A DNA stretch of 64,000 nucleotides. It comes from Hymenobacter aerophilus DSM 13606 (lineage in GTDB: Bacteria; Bacteroidota; Bacteroidia; Cytophagales; Hymenobacteraceae). Of the stretch, positions 33,116-42,115 are shown in pieces. The first letter of the stretch is position 1. Every line of letters starts with the position of its first letter. Both the position numbers and the translations under genes were made by a program. The stretch is from the NCBI RefSeq assembly GCF_000382225.1, contig NZ_KB907800.1, forward strand, positions 124,001-188,000. Direction: 5' to 3'. A model generated the notes under the pieces. It made no database searches. It saw only the letters and a list, made by a program, of their open reading frames with translations, and had not been told where the DNA came from.

Positions 33116-34378
33116 ATGCCCTACCTGTTCACTTCCGAATCCGTTTCGGAAGGCCACCCGGATAAAGTAGCCGACCAGATTTCCGACGCTATCCTCGACG
33201 AGTACCTGCGCCAGGACCCCGCCGCCAAAGTGGCCTGCGAAACACTGGTAACCACCGATTTCGCCCTCGTGGCCGGCGAAATCAAGTCGACGGCCCACGT
33301 AGATGCCGAGCCCATTATCCGCGAGGTAATCCGTCGCATCGGCTACAACCGGCCCGAATACCTGTTCAATGCCGACACCTGCGAGGTGATGAACCGCCTG
33401 CACGAGCAGTCGCCCGACATCAACCAGGGCGTGGAGCGCGCCACGGCCGAAGAGCAGGGCGCCGGCGACCAGGGCATGATGTTCGGCTACGCGACCAACG
33501 AAACGGCCAACTACATGCCCCTGGCCCTCGACCTTTCGCACCGTTTGCTGCGCGAGCTGTCGGCCATCCGCAAGGAAGGCCAGCAGATGACCTACCTGCG
33601 CCCCGACGCCAAAAGCCAGGTAACCATTCGCTACGCCGACGACAACACGCCCGAGGCCATCGAAACCATCGTGGTAAGCACCCAGCACGACGATTTCGGG
33701 CCCGATGAGGTGACCATGCTGCGCCGCATCGAGGAGGATATCAAAACCATCCTCATCCCGCGCGTAAAGGCCCAGCTCGACCCGGCCACCCAGGCGCTGT
33801 TTACCGACAGCATCATCCACCACATCAACCCCACGGGCAAGTTCGTCATCGGCGGCCCCCACGGCGACTCGGGCCTGACGGGTCGCAAAATTATTGTGGA
33901 TACCTACGGCGGCAAGGGCGCCCACGGCGGCGGCGCCTTCTCGGGCAAGGATTCAAGCAAGGTCGACCGCTCGGCAGCTTACGCGGCCCGCCACATCGCC
34001 AAAAACCTGGTGGCGGCCGGCGTGGCCGACCAGGTGCTGGTGCAGGTGGCCTACGCTATTGGCGTGGCCGAGCCGGTAGGCGTGTTCGTAACCACCTACG
34101 GCACCACCCAGGCCACCAACGGCAGCGGCGAAAAGCTCACCGACGGCCAGATTGCCCAGAAGGTGCAGCACCTCTTCGACCTGCGCCCCTACGCCATCGT
34201 GCAGCGCCTGGGCCTGCAGAACCCCATTTTTGGCGAGTCGGCCGCCTATGGTCACATGGGCCGCGACGCTGGCACCAAGCAGGTAGAAATGCCCGACGGC
34301 AGCACCAAAACCGTCGAAACCTTCACCTGGGAGAAGCTTGACTATGTAGAGCAGATTCGTACATTGTTTCATCTCTAA
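33116..34378 (+). CDS. metK: S-adenosylmethionine synthetase
   Basis: This 420-residue cytoplasmic enzyme makes SAM from methionine and ATP. Diagnostic motifs are the N-terminal [20 protein letters not shown] (Mg/ATP site), [15 protein letters not shown] near residue 117 and [21 protein letters not shown] near residue 275. The C-terminal YGHMGRDAG and FTWEKLD complete the pattern. Length fits the long Bacteroidota form. A -7 box and a structured leader precede it. It is followed after 19 nt by a small membrane-protein gene. It completes the methyl cycle with ahcY at 3193-4515. Confidence 0.97.
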   Translation: MPYLFTSESVSEGHPDKVADQISDAILDEYLRQDPAAKVACETLVTTDFALVAGEIKSTAHVDAEPIIREVIRRIGYNRPEYLFNADTCEVMNRLHEQSPDINQGVERATAEEQGAGDQGMMFGYATNETANYMPLALDLSHRLLRELSAIRKEGQQMTYLRPDAKSQVTIRYADDNTPEAIETIVVSTQHDDFGPDEVTMLRRIEEDIKTILIPRVKAQLDPATQALFTDSIIHHINPTGKFVIGGPHGDSGLTGRKIIVDTYGGKGAHGGGAFSGKDSSKVDRSAAYAARHIAKNLVAAGVADQVLVQVAYAIGVAEPVGVFVTTYGTTQATNGSGEKLTDGQIAQKVQHLFDLRPYAIVQRLGLQNPIFGESAAYGHMGRDAGTKQVEMPDGSTKTVETFTWEKLDYVEQIRTLFHL

Positions 34379-34397
34379 CCTTTTACACTTTGCAGCG

Positions 34398-34553
34398 ATG
34401 AGCAATTTCACCACCATCCGGCAGCTGCTGCGCCTCTCACGTAACCCTTTTGTCCAGCCTTTTGTCCAGATTGGGCTGGTGGCACTATCAGTCCTCTTCA
34501 TCTTTAAAGCTGGTCATGCAGTAGGCGAGTTTGCGTATTATATCAGCCGCTGA
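34398..34553 (+). CDS. Small (51 aa) single-helix membrane protein
   Basis: The frame ATG 34398 to TGA 34553 encodes a basic N-terminus (MSNFTTIRQLLRLSRNPFVQ), one hydrophobic helix (IGLVALSVLFIFKAG) and a short polar end. It follows metK by 19 nt and is followed 22 nt later by a terminator, so the transcript and this frame end together. No family recognised; a real small protein is likely but unproven. Confidence 0.5.
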   Translation: MSNFTTIRQLLRLSRNPFVQPFVQIGLVALSVLFIFKAGHAVGEFAYYISR

Positions 34554-34574
34554 TTATCCAATCGAGCTCGAACC

Positions 34575-34609
34575 AAAAAGCCCCGTCTGATTAGTCAGAC
34601 GGGGCTTTT
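34575..34609 (+). terminator. Intrinsic terminator after metK and the small ORF
   Basis: The stem AAAAGCCCCGTCTGA / TCAGACGGGGCTTTT has a short TTAG loop and a closing T4. It is just beyond the small membrane-protein gene. Confidence 0.85.
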
Positions 34610-34653
34610 CTATGAGTAAGAAATGCAGGTTGAGGCCGGCAGCTTGCTGCTGC

Positions 34654-34953
34654 CTAGTAGTTCACCAGCTTTTCCTTGTGCTTAACCAACTGGCGGCGCA
34701 TGGCCTCGTAGCAGGCATCGGTAGCGGCTTCGAAAGTAGGCGCGTCTTCCTCGCAGAACAGCGTGTTGCCGGGCACCATCAGCTTGAATTCTACGGTTTT
34801 GTTGGCAATGCCGTCTTTGTTGTTCACTTTGAGGATGACTTCACCCTCGGTTATGCGGTCGAAGAAGGTTTCGAGCTTGTTGAGGCGTTGCTGAATGAAA
34901 TCGAGCAAGGGCTGGCCGGCGTCAAAATGCACCGAGTTGATCTGTACTTTCAT
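34654..34953 (-). CDS. hpf: Ribosome hibernation-promoting factor (HPF/RaiA family)
   Basis: The 99-residue, short-type protein has the family fold pattern: MKVQINSVHFDAGQPLLDFIQQRLNKLETFFDRI, a beta strand EGEVILKVNNKDGIANKTVEFKLMV, then a helix EAATDACYEAMRRQLVKHKEK. It binds the 30S decoding centre in stationary phase and inactivates or dimerises ribosomes. It is the last gene of the rpsU-xerC-hpf cluster (34 nt after xerC), conserved across Bacteroidota. Confidence 0.92.
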   Translation of the reverse strand: MKVQINSVHFDAGQPLLDFIQQRLNKLETFFDRITEGEVILKVNNKDGIANKTVEFKLMVPGNTLFCEEDAPTFEAATDACYEAMRRQLVKHKEKLVNY

Positions 34954-34986
34954 CGACTAGGGGGTTAAGGGTAAACAATAAATCCA

Positions 34987-35874
34987 TCAGGCCTTGGGGT
35001 GGGCCTTCTCGAAAACGGACTTCAGCCGGTCGATACTCAGGTGGGTGTATACCTGTGTAGCGGCCAGATTGGCGTGTCCGAGCAGTTCTTTAATGGCGTT
35101 CAAATCAGCTCCTTTGCCCAGCAGATGCGTGGCGAAGGAGTGGCGGAGCACGTGCGGATGCTGCTGGCCCGACGCCGTGGTTATCTGGCTCAGATAGTGC
35201 TTCACGGTGCGGTAAACCAGTTTTTCGTACAGCGGCTCGCCTTTGTCTGTAACGAGAAGCGGCGCGGTGGCGTTGCCGCTACTGCCGAACTCGTGCCGCT
35301 GCCGCGCTATATACCGCTCCAGCACCTGCACCAAGCTGGGGTTGAGCGGCACCACCCGCTGCTTGTTGCCCTTGCCGGTTACCCGCACCGTGCCGCCCGT
35401 CAGGCTCAGGTCGGCGGGCCGGATGCCAATCAGCTCCGACAGCCGCATGCCGGTGCCATATAGCAGCTCCAGAATCAGCTGGTCGCGGGCCCCGGCGAAG
35501 GTGTCGGGAAATTCAAACGAGTTGAGCAGCTGGTTGAGGCTTTCCTCAGGCACAAAGTCGGGCAGCTTCTTGGCCGTTTTGGGCGAGGTGATGCGCAGCA
35601 TCGGGTTTTTCTGGATAGCCCCGGTGCGCAGCAGGTAACTGTAGTAAGAGCGCAGGCAGGCAATTTTGCGGTTCACGGTGCGCGGGTCGCGCTGCTGCTG
35701 CATAAGCGCCACCACCCAGGAGCGGATCAGCGTATGGTCGGCCTGGGTAGGGTCGTCGAGCTCGTAGGTGGCTTTCAGGAACTCGCCGAACTGCCGCAAA
35801 TCGGTCTGGTACGAAACCACCGTGTGCGGGCTGTAGCGCTTCTCGAAGCGCAGATAATCGAAGAATAACTCCAT
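34987..35874 (-). CDS. xerC: Tyrosine recombinase XerC/XerD
   Basis: In the 295-residue protein an N-terminal SAM-like core-binding domain (MELFFDYLRFEKRYSPHTVVSY) precedes the catalytic domain. The tetrad is visible: Arg in GTGMRLSELIG, Lys in VTGKGNKQR, HVLRHSFATH (His-x-x-Arg) and the Tyr nucleophile in GHANLAATQVYTH. The family resolves chromosome dimers at dif with its partner. The position between rpsU and hpf, without integrase-type phage context, indicates the housekeeping enzyme rather than a mobile-element integrase. Confidence 0.93.
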   Translation of the reverse strand: MELFFDYLRFEKRYSPHTVVSYQTDLRQFGEFLKATYELDDPTQADHTLIRSWVVALMQQQRDPRTVNRKIACLRSYYSYLLRTGAIQKNPMLRITSPKTAKKLPDFVPEESLNQLLNSFEFPDTFAGARDQLILELLYGTGMRLSELIGIRPADLSLTGGTVRVTGKGNKQRVVPLNPSLVQVLERYIARQRHEFGSSGNATAPLLVTDKGEPLYEKLVYRTVKHYLSQITTASGQQHPHVLRHSFATHLLGKGADLNAIKELLGHANLAATQVYTHLSIDRLKSVFEKAHPKA

Positions 35875-35955
35875 AAACGGGCAGCAACCAAAGGGCGGAC
35901 TGCCAATGTAGGCAATTCAACCCAGCAAACAAACCGGCCCGCTAAAACGCGAAAA

Positions 35956-35993
35956 ACCCGGTCGATTCGCTCGTAAGAGCAAATCGACCGGGT
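35956..35993 (-). terminator. Hairpin between rpsU and xerC
   Basis: The 17-bp stem ACCCGGTCGATTCGCTC against its complement has one mismatch and a GTAA tetraloop. It lies about 40 nt downstream of the rpsU stop and could terminate or attenuate the transcript before xerC. Confidence 0.7.
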
Positions 35994-36031
35994 AATTTCG
36001 TCAGAATTACGGCTAAGCCGTTGGCAGGAGC

Positions 36032-36232
36032 TTACTTCGGGTCTGCGTCGGGGCCGTAAGTAGAAAGCTTGTAGATAGCCTTCTGCTTCTGCTTGCGGTT
36101 GGTGATGGAAGGCTTCTGGAAGAAGGTGCGACGACGCAACTCCTTCAGAACGCCGGTGCGCTCGAATTTCTTCTTGAAGCGCTTGAGCGCACGGTCAACC
36201 GACTCGTTTTCTTTGATTTGGACGATGAGCAT
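36032..36232 (-). CDS. rpsU: 30S ribosomal protein S21
   Basis: The 66-residue basic protein starts [29 protein letters not shown], the full family signature, with the [20 protein letters not shown] helix. Bacteroidota S21 is slightly shorter than the enterobacterial one, matching here. It is the first gene of the rpsU-xerC-hpf cluster. The -7 box at 36271-36278 gives its promoter. Confidence 0.97.
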   Translation of the reverse strand: MLIVQIKENESVDRALKRFKKKFERTGVLKELRRRTFFQKPSITNRKQKQKAIYKLSTYGPDADPK

Positions 36233-36270
36233 ATCAGCAGTGAACTTAGAAAATCAACTATGAAGGGCCG

Positions 36271-36278
36271 CAAAGATA
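36271..36278 (-). promoter_or_regulatory. -7 promoter box of rpsU
   Basis: TATCTTTG on the minus strand matches TAnnTTTG, 38 bp upstream of the rpsU start. Confidence 0.65.
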
Positions 36279-36386
36279 AGGATTCGTTTCGCTTCTTTGC
36301 AAGTCAGGCGCAGTAGAATACGAATTATAGCGTGACAGGATGCCCGTAACAAAGCCAAGCTTCCTATTACGCTACCCGAACATTAC

Positions 36387-37526
36387 CTATTTCAGAATGG
36401 CGCGGGCAATAACGAGCTTCTGAATTTCCGAAGTACCCTCGCCGATAGTGCAAAGCTTGGCGTCGCGGTAGTACTTCTCGGCCGGGTAGTCCTTAGTGTA
36501 GCCGTAGCCGCCGAAAATCTGCACGCCCTCGTTGGCCACGCGCACGCTTACTTCGGAAGCGTACAGCTTGGCCATAGCCGACTCCAGGTTCACGTTCTGA
36601 CCGCGGTCCTTCATGTCGGCGGCGCGGTAGGTGAGCAGCGAGGCAGCCTCAATTTCGGTCGCCATATCGGCCAGCTTGAAGCTGATGCCCTGGAAGTTGC
36701 TGATGGGCTGGTTGAACTGGTGGCGCTCCTTGGAGTACTGCAGGGCAGCCTCGTAGGCGCCCTGGGCAATACCCAGGCTCAGGGCCGCAATGCTGATGCG
36801 GCCGCCGTCGAGCACCTTCAGGGCCTGCACGAAACCGTCGCCGATTTTGCCAATCACGTTTTCCTTGGGAACGCGGCAGTCGATGAAAATCAGCTCGGTG
36901 GTTTCCGAAGCCCGCATGCCGAGCTTGTCTTCCTTGCGGCCGGCTTCGAAACCGGGCGTACCGCGCTCAATAATAAAGGCGGTCATGCCCCGCGAGTCAC
37001 CTACTTCGCCGGTCCGGGCAATCACCACGGCCACGTTGCCCGATTTGCCGTGGGTAATAAAGTTTTTGGCACCGTTAAGTACGTAATAGTCGCCATCCTC
37101 AACGGCCACCGTGCGCATGTTGCCGGCGTCGGATCCGGTGTTGGGCTCGGTCAGCCCCCAGGCACCAATCCACTCGCCGGAGGCCAGCTTGGGCAGGTAT
37201 TTGTGCTTCTGCTCCTCGGAGGCGTGCTGCAGAATGTGGCCGGTGCACAGCGAGTTGTGGGCCGCCATACTCAGGCCAATGCTGCCGTCAATCTTGGACA
37301 GCTCGGCAATGGCCGTCACGTACTCGACGTAACCGAAACCGGCCCCGCCATACTCCTGGGGCACCAAAACGCCCATCAGGCCCAGTTCGCCGAGCTTATG
37401 GAACACCTCCTTCGGAAACTCCTGCGACTCGTCCCACTCCATCATGCGGGGCTTGATGTGCTGGGCGCCAAAGTCGCGCACCATCTGGGCAATCATGGTT
37501 TGATTTTCGGTAGCTACCAGTTCCAT
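36387..37526 (-). CDS. Acyl-CoA dehydrogenase
   Basis: The ATG at 37526 ([15 protein letters not shown]) is chosen; the longer frame adds 17 residues of leader sequence. The 379-residue flavoenzyme has the family landmarks: [19 protein letters not shown], the FAD/substrate-binding [19 protein letters not shown] near residue 130, and the C-terminal [21 protein letters not shown] and [15 protein letters not shown]. It introduces the alpha-beta double bond of fatty-acyl-CoA and passes electrons to ETF. Chain-length specificity cannot be read. A TACTTTCG near-consensus -7 box lies at 37610-37603. Confidence 0.95.
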   Translation of the reverse strand: MELVATENQTMIAQMVRDFGAQHIKPRMMEWDESQEFPKEVFHKLGELGLMGVLVPQEYGGAGFGYVEYVTAIAELSKIDGSIGLSMAAHNSLCTGHILQHASEEQKHKYLPKLASGEWIGAWGLTEPNTGSDAGNMRTVAVEDGDYYVLNGAKNFITHGKSGNVAVVIARTGEVGDSRGMTAFIIERGTPGFEAGRKEDKLGMRASETTELIFIDCRVPKENVIGKIGDGFVQALKVLDGGRISIAALSLGIAQGAYEAALQYSKERHQFNQPISNFQGISFKLADMATEIEAASLLTYRAADMKDRGQNVNLESAMAKLYASEVSVRVANEGVQIFGGYGYTKDYPAEKYYRDAKLCTIGEGTSEIQKLVIARAILK

Positions 37527-37704
37527 ATGTAAGGGTTGGGTGGGTGGGGTGAAAGAAGTTGGACGGGGCTCATACAACCAGCAACGCCCAACTTTGGGTT
37601 CGCGAAAGTACGATTTTACGGCCGCCCCTGCCAGTACAGGATTCCGGCCGCAGGGGCCTCCGATTTTGACGGGCCCGGTTTATTCGGTTTCTTTGATGGT
37701 TTTT

Positions 37705-37741
37705 AGGCAAATACCGCCCAGCTCAGGCGCGGTATTTGCCT
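37705..37741 (+). promoter_or_regulatory. Hairpin with T-tract in the exopolysaccharide operon leader
   Basis: A perfect 13-bp stem (AGGCAAATACCGC/GCGGTATTTGCCT) with an 11-nt loop is followed at 37746-37751 by T6. It sits 30-75 nt before the first gene of the operon and would act as a terminator in the plus direction, so attenuation is possible. The rest of 37527-37780 is promoter sequence without further recognisable structure. Confidence 0.5.
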
Positions 37742-37780
37742 GCCATTTTTTCCTACTGAATCCGGTTCGAGCCGGTTTGC

Positions 37781-38725
37781 ATGCCCTACTCCCCGCTTCG
37801 CCGCCTCCTGACGCTTTGGTTGCTGTGCCTCCCTGCCGCACTCTGGTTAGGCTCCTGCTCCGCTGCCCGCGTGCATCAGCAAAATATTTTGTTCCGCACC
37901 GATGGCGCCGGCCGCATGGACACGGCTCGCCTACGCGACGTCGTGAACCGGGCCGAGCGCAACTACCTCATCCAGCCCAACGACTACCTCGAAGTGCGCG
38001 TGTACACCAATGAAGGCGAGCGTATCCTTGACCCCAATGGTGAGCTGCAATTCGGCAATGCTATAGGCGGCGGAGGCGGCAGTACGAGCGTTAGCCGGCC
38101 GCAGTCTTCGTCTGGTGGCCGGCAGAATGGGCAGCAGTCAAACCAGCAGAACCAAAATGGCACCCAGTTTCTGGTGCAGCATGATGGTATTGTGCGCCTG
38201 CCAATGGTGGGGTACCAGCGGCTGACAGGGCTGACGCTATTGCAAGCCGATAGCCTATTGCAAACCAAATACAACGAATTTTACAAAGGCGTATTCGTCA
38301 CGACCCGCGTTGCCAACAACCGGATTATCGTGCTCGGAGCCACTTCCGGTGGTTCGGGCCAGGTTATCCAGATGTACAACGATAACATGAACCTGCTCGA
38401 AGTGCTGGCCACGGCTGGCGGCATTGAGGGGGCTTTTGCAGGTACTACGGCCTCGGGCCGTGCCGGCCGCGCCGACAACATTCGCCTGATTCGGGGCAGC
38501 CTGAAGAACCCCCAGGTGCAGCTCATCGACCTGACAACTATTGAAGGTATGCGCCGGGCCAACCTGCAGGTGGAACCCAACGATATTATATATGTTGAGC
38601 CTATCCGACGGCCTTTTTACGAGGGTCTACAGGATGCCCTGCCCTTGTTTGGTCTGATTGGCAGCATTGCGTCTGTTGTGAGCACCATCTATTTCGTTTC
38701 GCAGCTTGGCAGTAAGAGCAACTAG
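37781..38725 (+). CDS. Polysaccharide export protein (Wza-like lipoprotein)
   Basis: The 314-residue outer-membrane lipoprotein has a lipobox GSC, a Poly_export domain (NYLIQPNDYLEVRVYTNEG), and two SLBB-like beta-grasp modules with a Gly/Ser/Gln-rich linker between them. The second includes VLATAGGIEGAF and PNDIIYVEPI. A C-terminal hydrophobic helix (LFGLIGSIASVVSTIYFV) ends it, as in Bacteroidota exporters. It forms the outer-membrane channel for exopolysaccharide. First gene of a three-gene operon with the Wzc-like kinase 31 nt away. Confidence 0.93.
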   Translation: MPYSPLRRLLTLWLLCLPAALWLGSCSAARVHQQNILFRTDGAGRMDTARLRDVVNRAERNYLIQPNDYLEVRVYTNEGERILDPNGELQFGNAIGGGGGSTSVSRPQSSSGGRQNGQQSNQQNQNGTQFLVQHDGIVRLPMVGYQRLTGLTLLQADSLLQTKYNEFYKGVFVTTRVANNRIIVLGATSGGSGQVIQMYNDNMNLLEVLATAGGIEGAFAGTTASGRAGRADNIRLIRGSLKNPQVQLIDLTTIEGMRRANLQVEPNDIIYVEPIRRPFYEGLQDALPLFGLIGSIASVVSTIYFVSQLGSKSN

Positions 38726-38756
38726 CCAAACGTTTTCTCATTGATTATCTACGTGA

Positions 38757-41207
38757 ATGGCAGCTAAGGAAGACGCGGAACTGGAAGAACTGATCCGCAA
38801 CGCCGGTGGAGAACCCGAGGAGGAAGATGACGGCGGCGGGTTGGACCTGACAACGCTGCTGACGGTGGCCCGACGCAGCCTGCCCTGGATGCTACTGCTG
38901 ATAGCGCTGGGCCTGACGGCCTCGTGGCTGTTTATGCGCTACACGCCGCCACTATACAAGTCCACTTCTACGCTTAAGATTGACGAAAAAACGGAGGCTG
39001 GCGTACTGGGTCTGGGCGGTTTGGGCGGCGCCGTAGAGCAGAAACAAAGTCTTACCAAGCTATCGGGCGAAGTCGAGCTCATTAAGTCCGACATCATTTA
39101 TAGCCGCCTCAATGACTCGCTGGCCCTCGACGTAAATTATTACGTGCAGGGAACGGTACTGGAAACTGAAATCTACGGGGCTTCGCCTTTCGAAGTGACC
39201 TACGAAGCCACGGCCGATGCCGTCTTCGACCAGAAGATTGGCTTACGCTTTCTCTCGCCAACCACTTTTGAGCTGATTTTGCCCGAAGCCTTGGGGGGCA
39301 CTGAACAGCAGCAGGTAATCGGCCAGCCCTTTACCGCGGCTGGCTTCCGGCTAACAGTACGGCAAACCCGGGATTTTAACCCGGCGGCTCTCGACGGGCA
39401 GTATTCGTTCCTTATTAATAGTCCAGGGGCTCTCAGCAATTACTTCAACACCAACCTGCTGGTTGACATTGTCAACCTAGATGCTAACACCATCAGTATA
39501 TCTTTCACTGACCACAACCGGGCCAAGGCGCGCGACATTGTGGATGCGGTGGATGCCGTGTACTTAGAAGAAAAGCTGGCCCGCAAACGTGAGCAGGCTG
39601 CTAGTGCGCTTCGCTACATCAACGATCAGTTGGGCACCAACAACCAAAGCCTCAGCCAGGCCGAAGAGAACATGGAGGCCTTCGTGAAACGCACCGGCTC
39701 CTACGATGTGAAGGGCGAAGTATCCCAACTGACGGGCCTGCTTCAGACCTTGGAGGAAGAGCGGGCCAAGCTGCAGCAACAGAGCGAGATGATGAACGAT
39801 GTGGGCCAGTTGCTGGACCGGGAACAGCTCACAACCCGCGCCGACGGCGACGTAATGCAAAGCATTCCGGCGCTGGCTGAAGTGAAGGATGCCCAGCTCG
39901 TACAACGCATCACCGAACTGAGCGACGCCCAACTCGACCTGAAACGGGCGCTGCTTTCGTATCAGCCAGGCGCCACGTTGGCTATGCAGGCCAAAGAGCA
40001 ATATATTACTGATATCAAGAAGGTAATACGGCAGCTCCTGCGCAAAAACCAGCAACTGATTCGGGCGCAGGAGGCAAAGCTGCTGGGTAAGCGGGCTGAG
40101 CTGGAGTCCAAGCTGCGAGGCCTGCCGGACAAGTACACTGAGCAGGCCCGGCTCCAACGGCCACTGGAACTGTACGAGAAGTACAACTTGATGATGCTCG
40201 ATAAGCGAATCGAGTTTGGTATTTCGATGGCCGGCGCCACGGCTGACTTTCAGGTGCTCTCCCCCGCCTCTCCGGCCGTGCCGATTTCACCGGTGAAGCT
40301 GATTGTGTACGCCATCGGGTTGGCGGCCGGCATCGTGCTGGGGCTGGGGCTGGTGGCCGTGCGTTACCTGCTGCACAATACTGTGACCAACATCCGGGAA
40401 CTGGAGCGCAACACCCACGCGCCGGTGCTGGGCGTGATTCCGACTTACGACAAAGAGAAAATGGCCGTCTCGAAGCTGGTAGTCGACCGCAACCCCAAGT
40501 CGGCCTTGTCGGAATCCATCCGCTCAATTCGGACCAACCTCGAATTTATGGCTACTTCTAGAAAGAAGCGGCTGATTTCGGTCACGTCTACTATTAGTGG
40601 CGAGGGCAAAACTTTTGTGACGGTAAACTTGGCCGGTATTATTGCGGCTTCTGACCAGCGCGTAGTTATTCTCGACCTCGACATGCGCAAGCCCAAAGTG
40701 CATCTGGCTTTCGACTCGGAGAATACCAAGGGCATCAGTACTATTCTGATTGAAAAGCATACCTGGCAGGAATGCGTGCAGCACACTAGTCTGCCAACGC
40801 TCGACTTTATTTCGGCCGGCCCGACGCCACCCAACCCGTCAGAGCTTATTCTGAGCGGCACCTTCGACCCGCTGATTGCCGAGTTGCACCAGCATTACGA
40901 TGTCATTATTATCGATACCCCACCGGTAGGGCTGGTGACCGATGGTATCCTGATTATGCGCAAGGCCGATGTTCCGATTTACATTGTACGCGCGAACTAC
41001 TCCAAGAAGTCGTTCCTCAAGAACATCAATAAGCTCATGCGCACCAACGGCTTTACCAAGCTGACGACCATCCTCAACGATGCCCAGACCACCAGCGGCT
41101 ACGGGTATGGCTACGGGTATGGTTACGGCTACGGGCAGGGCTACTACGATGAGGGCGACGCGCCGAAAGGCGGTCTGCTGAGCCGGATTCGGCAGCGCGT
41201 TTCTTAA
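38757..41207 (+). CDS. Polysaccharide co-polymerase and tyrosine autokinase (Wzc-like)
   Basis: In the 816-residue inner-membrane protein, an acidic cytosolic N-terminus precedes TM1 (WMLLLIALGLTASWLFM). A long periplasmic domain with coiled coils (about residues 270-500) and TM2 (IVYAIGLAAGIVLGLGLVAV) follow. The cytosolic BY-kinase has Walker A ISGEGKTF near residue 617, Walker A' VVILDLDMRKPK and Walker B DVIIIDTPPVGLVTD. The C-terminal autophosphorylation tail is a remarkable run of alternating Tyr and Gly (GYGYGYGYGYGYGQGYY, near residue 785). It controls chain length and export with the Wza partner; CpsB follows. Confidence 0.95.
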   Translation: MAAKEDAELEELIRNAGGEPEEEDDGGGLDLTTLLTVARRSLPWMLLLIALGLTASWLFMRYTPPLYKSTSTLKIDEKTEAGVLGLGGLGGAVEQKQSLTKLSGEVELIKSDIIYSRLNDSLALDVNYYVQGTVLETEIYGASPFEVTYEATADAVFDQKIGLRFLSPTTFELILPEALGGTEQQQVIGQPFTAAGFRLTVRQTRDFNPAALDGQYSFLINSPGALSNYFNTNLLVDIVNLDANTISISFTDHNRAKARDIVDAVDAVYLEEKLARKREQAASALRYINDQLGTNNQSLSQAEENMEAFVKRTGSYDVKGEVSQLTGLLQTLEEERAKLQQQSEMMNDVGQLLDREQLTTRADGDVMQSIPALAEVKDAQLVQRITELSDAQLDLKRALLSYQPGATLAMQAKEQYITDIKKVIRQLLRKNQQLIRAQEAKLLGKRAELESKLRGLPDKYTEQARLQRPLELYEKYNLMMLDKRIEFGISMAGATADFQVLSPASPAVPISPVKLIVYAIGLAAGIVLGLGLVAVRYLLHNTVTNIRELERNTHAPVLGVIPTYDKEKMAVSKLVVDRNPKSALSESIRSIRTNLEFMATSRKKRLISVTSTISGEGKTFVTVNLAGIIAASDQRVVILDLDMRKPKVHLAFDSENTKGISTILIEKHTWQECVQHTSLPTLDFISAGPTPPNPSELILSGTFDPLIAELHQHYDVIIIDTPPVGLVTDGILIMRKADVPIYIVRANYSKKSFLKNINKLMRTNGFTKLTTILNDAQTTSGYGYGYGYGYGYGQGYYDEGDAPKGGLLSRIRQRVS

Positions 41208-41221
41208 CCTGACCTAGCGCT

Positions 41222-41983
41222 ATGTCGATTTTCAGTAAGCTGTTCGGCTCTTCTGCGCCGGCCCTGCCGGCTGCCTCGCTGGCCTTACTGGAAACCGATA
41301 TGCACTCGCACCTGCTGCCGGGTCTCGATGATGGCGCCGAAACGTTGGAGCATTCGTTGGAACTGCTGCGGCAACTGCAGGCTTTTGGTTACCGCAAGCT
41401 GATTTTGACGCCCCACATTATGGGCGACTTCTACCGCAATACGCCCGAGGGTATCAGGGGGGCGTTGGCGGCCCTGAAAACGGCCGCGGCGGCGGCTGGT
41501 ATTACGGGTCTGGAACTGGACTGCGCCGCGGAATACTACCTCGACGAAAGCTTCGGCCGACGCCTGGAGCAGCAGGAACCACTGCTGACGTTTGGCGGCG
41601 AGCGGCAGCTGGTGCTGTTCGAAACGTCCTACATCAACGAGCCTTTCAACCTGAGCGAAACGGTGTTTAACCTGCAGGCGGCGGGCTACCAGCCGGTGCT
41701 GGCCCACCCCGAGCGCTACACCTACCTCTACGGCCGCTTTGAGGAGTTGGAGCGGCTGCGCGAGCAGGGCGTGCTGCTACAGGTAAACCTGAACTCGTTG
41801 AGCGGCTACTACTCGGGCGGCGCCAAGCGGGTGGCCGAAAAGCTCATTGACGGAGGCCTCGTGGATTTGCTGGGTTCCGACACTCACCACGTCAAGCACC
41901 TCGACACGCTGCGCACCAAAACGCTGACTTCCCCCTACCTGGCCAAAGCCCTGGCTCTGCCTCTGCTCAACAACACGTTATGA
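41222..41983 (+). CDS. CpsB/CapC-type PHP-domain tyrosine phosphatase
   Basis: The 253-residue cytoplasmic protein has the PHP metal sites DMHSHLLPGLDDGAE, LTPHIMGDFY, a Glu in DCAAEYYLDE, LAHPERYTYL and the final SDTHHVKHL. The family dephosphorylates the Tyr cluster of the Wzc-type kinase with Mn2+ as cofactor. It lies 14 nt after the kinase gene, clearly co-transcribed, and closes the export operon. A palindromic element starts 11 nt after its stop codon. Confidence 0.93.
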   Translation: MSIFSKLFGSSAPALPAASLALLETDMHSHLLPGLDDGAETLEHSLELLRQLQAFGYRKLILTPHIMGDFYRNTPEGIRGALAALKTAAAAAGITGLELDCAAEYYLDESFGRRLEQQEPLLTFGGERQLVLFETSYINEPFNLSETVFNLQAAGYQPVLAHPERYTYLYGRFEELERLREQGVLLQVNLNSLSGYYSGGAKRVAEKLIDGGLVDLLGSDTHHVKHLDTLRTKTLTSPYLAKALALPLLNNTL

Positions 41984-41993
41984 TTATAGTGCC

Positions 41994-42110
41994 TGGTTGA
42001 TTGTGCTTAGTGCTTAGGGCGTTCTACGACCAGCTGCGAAGCAGTACACCGTTGCCTCATCAAAACCAGACTCCAATAACTAAGCACAATCAACTAAGCT
42101 CTAAGCACCA
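41994..42110. repeat. Palindromic element 11 (GTGCTTAG arms)
   Basis: The left arm TTGATTGTGCTTAGTGCTTA pairs with AACTAAGCACAATCAACTAA and TCTAAGCACCA on the right, with extra copies of GTGCTTAG. It occupies the whole gap between the CpsB-like and epimerase genes; its centre lacks the GYTGAC core. Confidence 0.78.
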
Positions 42111-42115
42111 AACAA

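Noticed and set aside
32909..33925. N-terminal half of a 613-codon frame ending in the PAP2 gene
   Set aside because: It is antisense to metK and the leader. The PAP2 protein has its own signal peptide and start at 32908.
34987..35874. Integrase of a mobile element
   Set aside because: Context (rpsU, hpf), size and absence of att-like repeats or phage genes indicate the housekeeping Xer recombinase.
37755..37775. tRNA-like T-loop motif (GGTTCGAGCC)
   Set aside because: No acceptor, D or anticodon stems can be built around it, and it overlaps the leader of the export operon.
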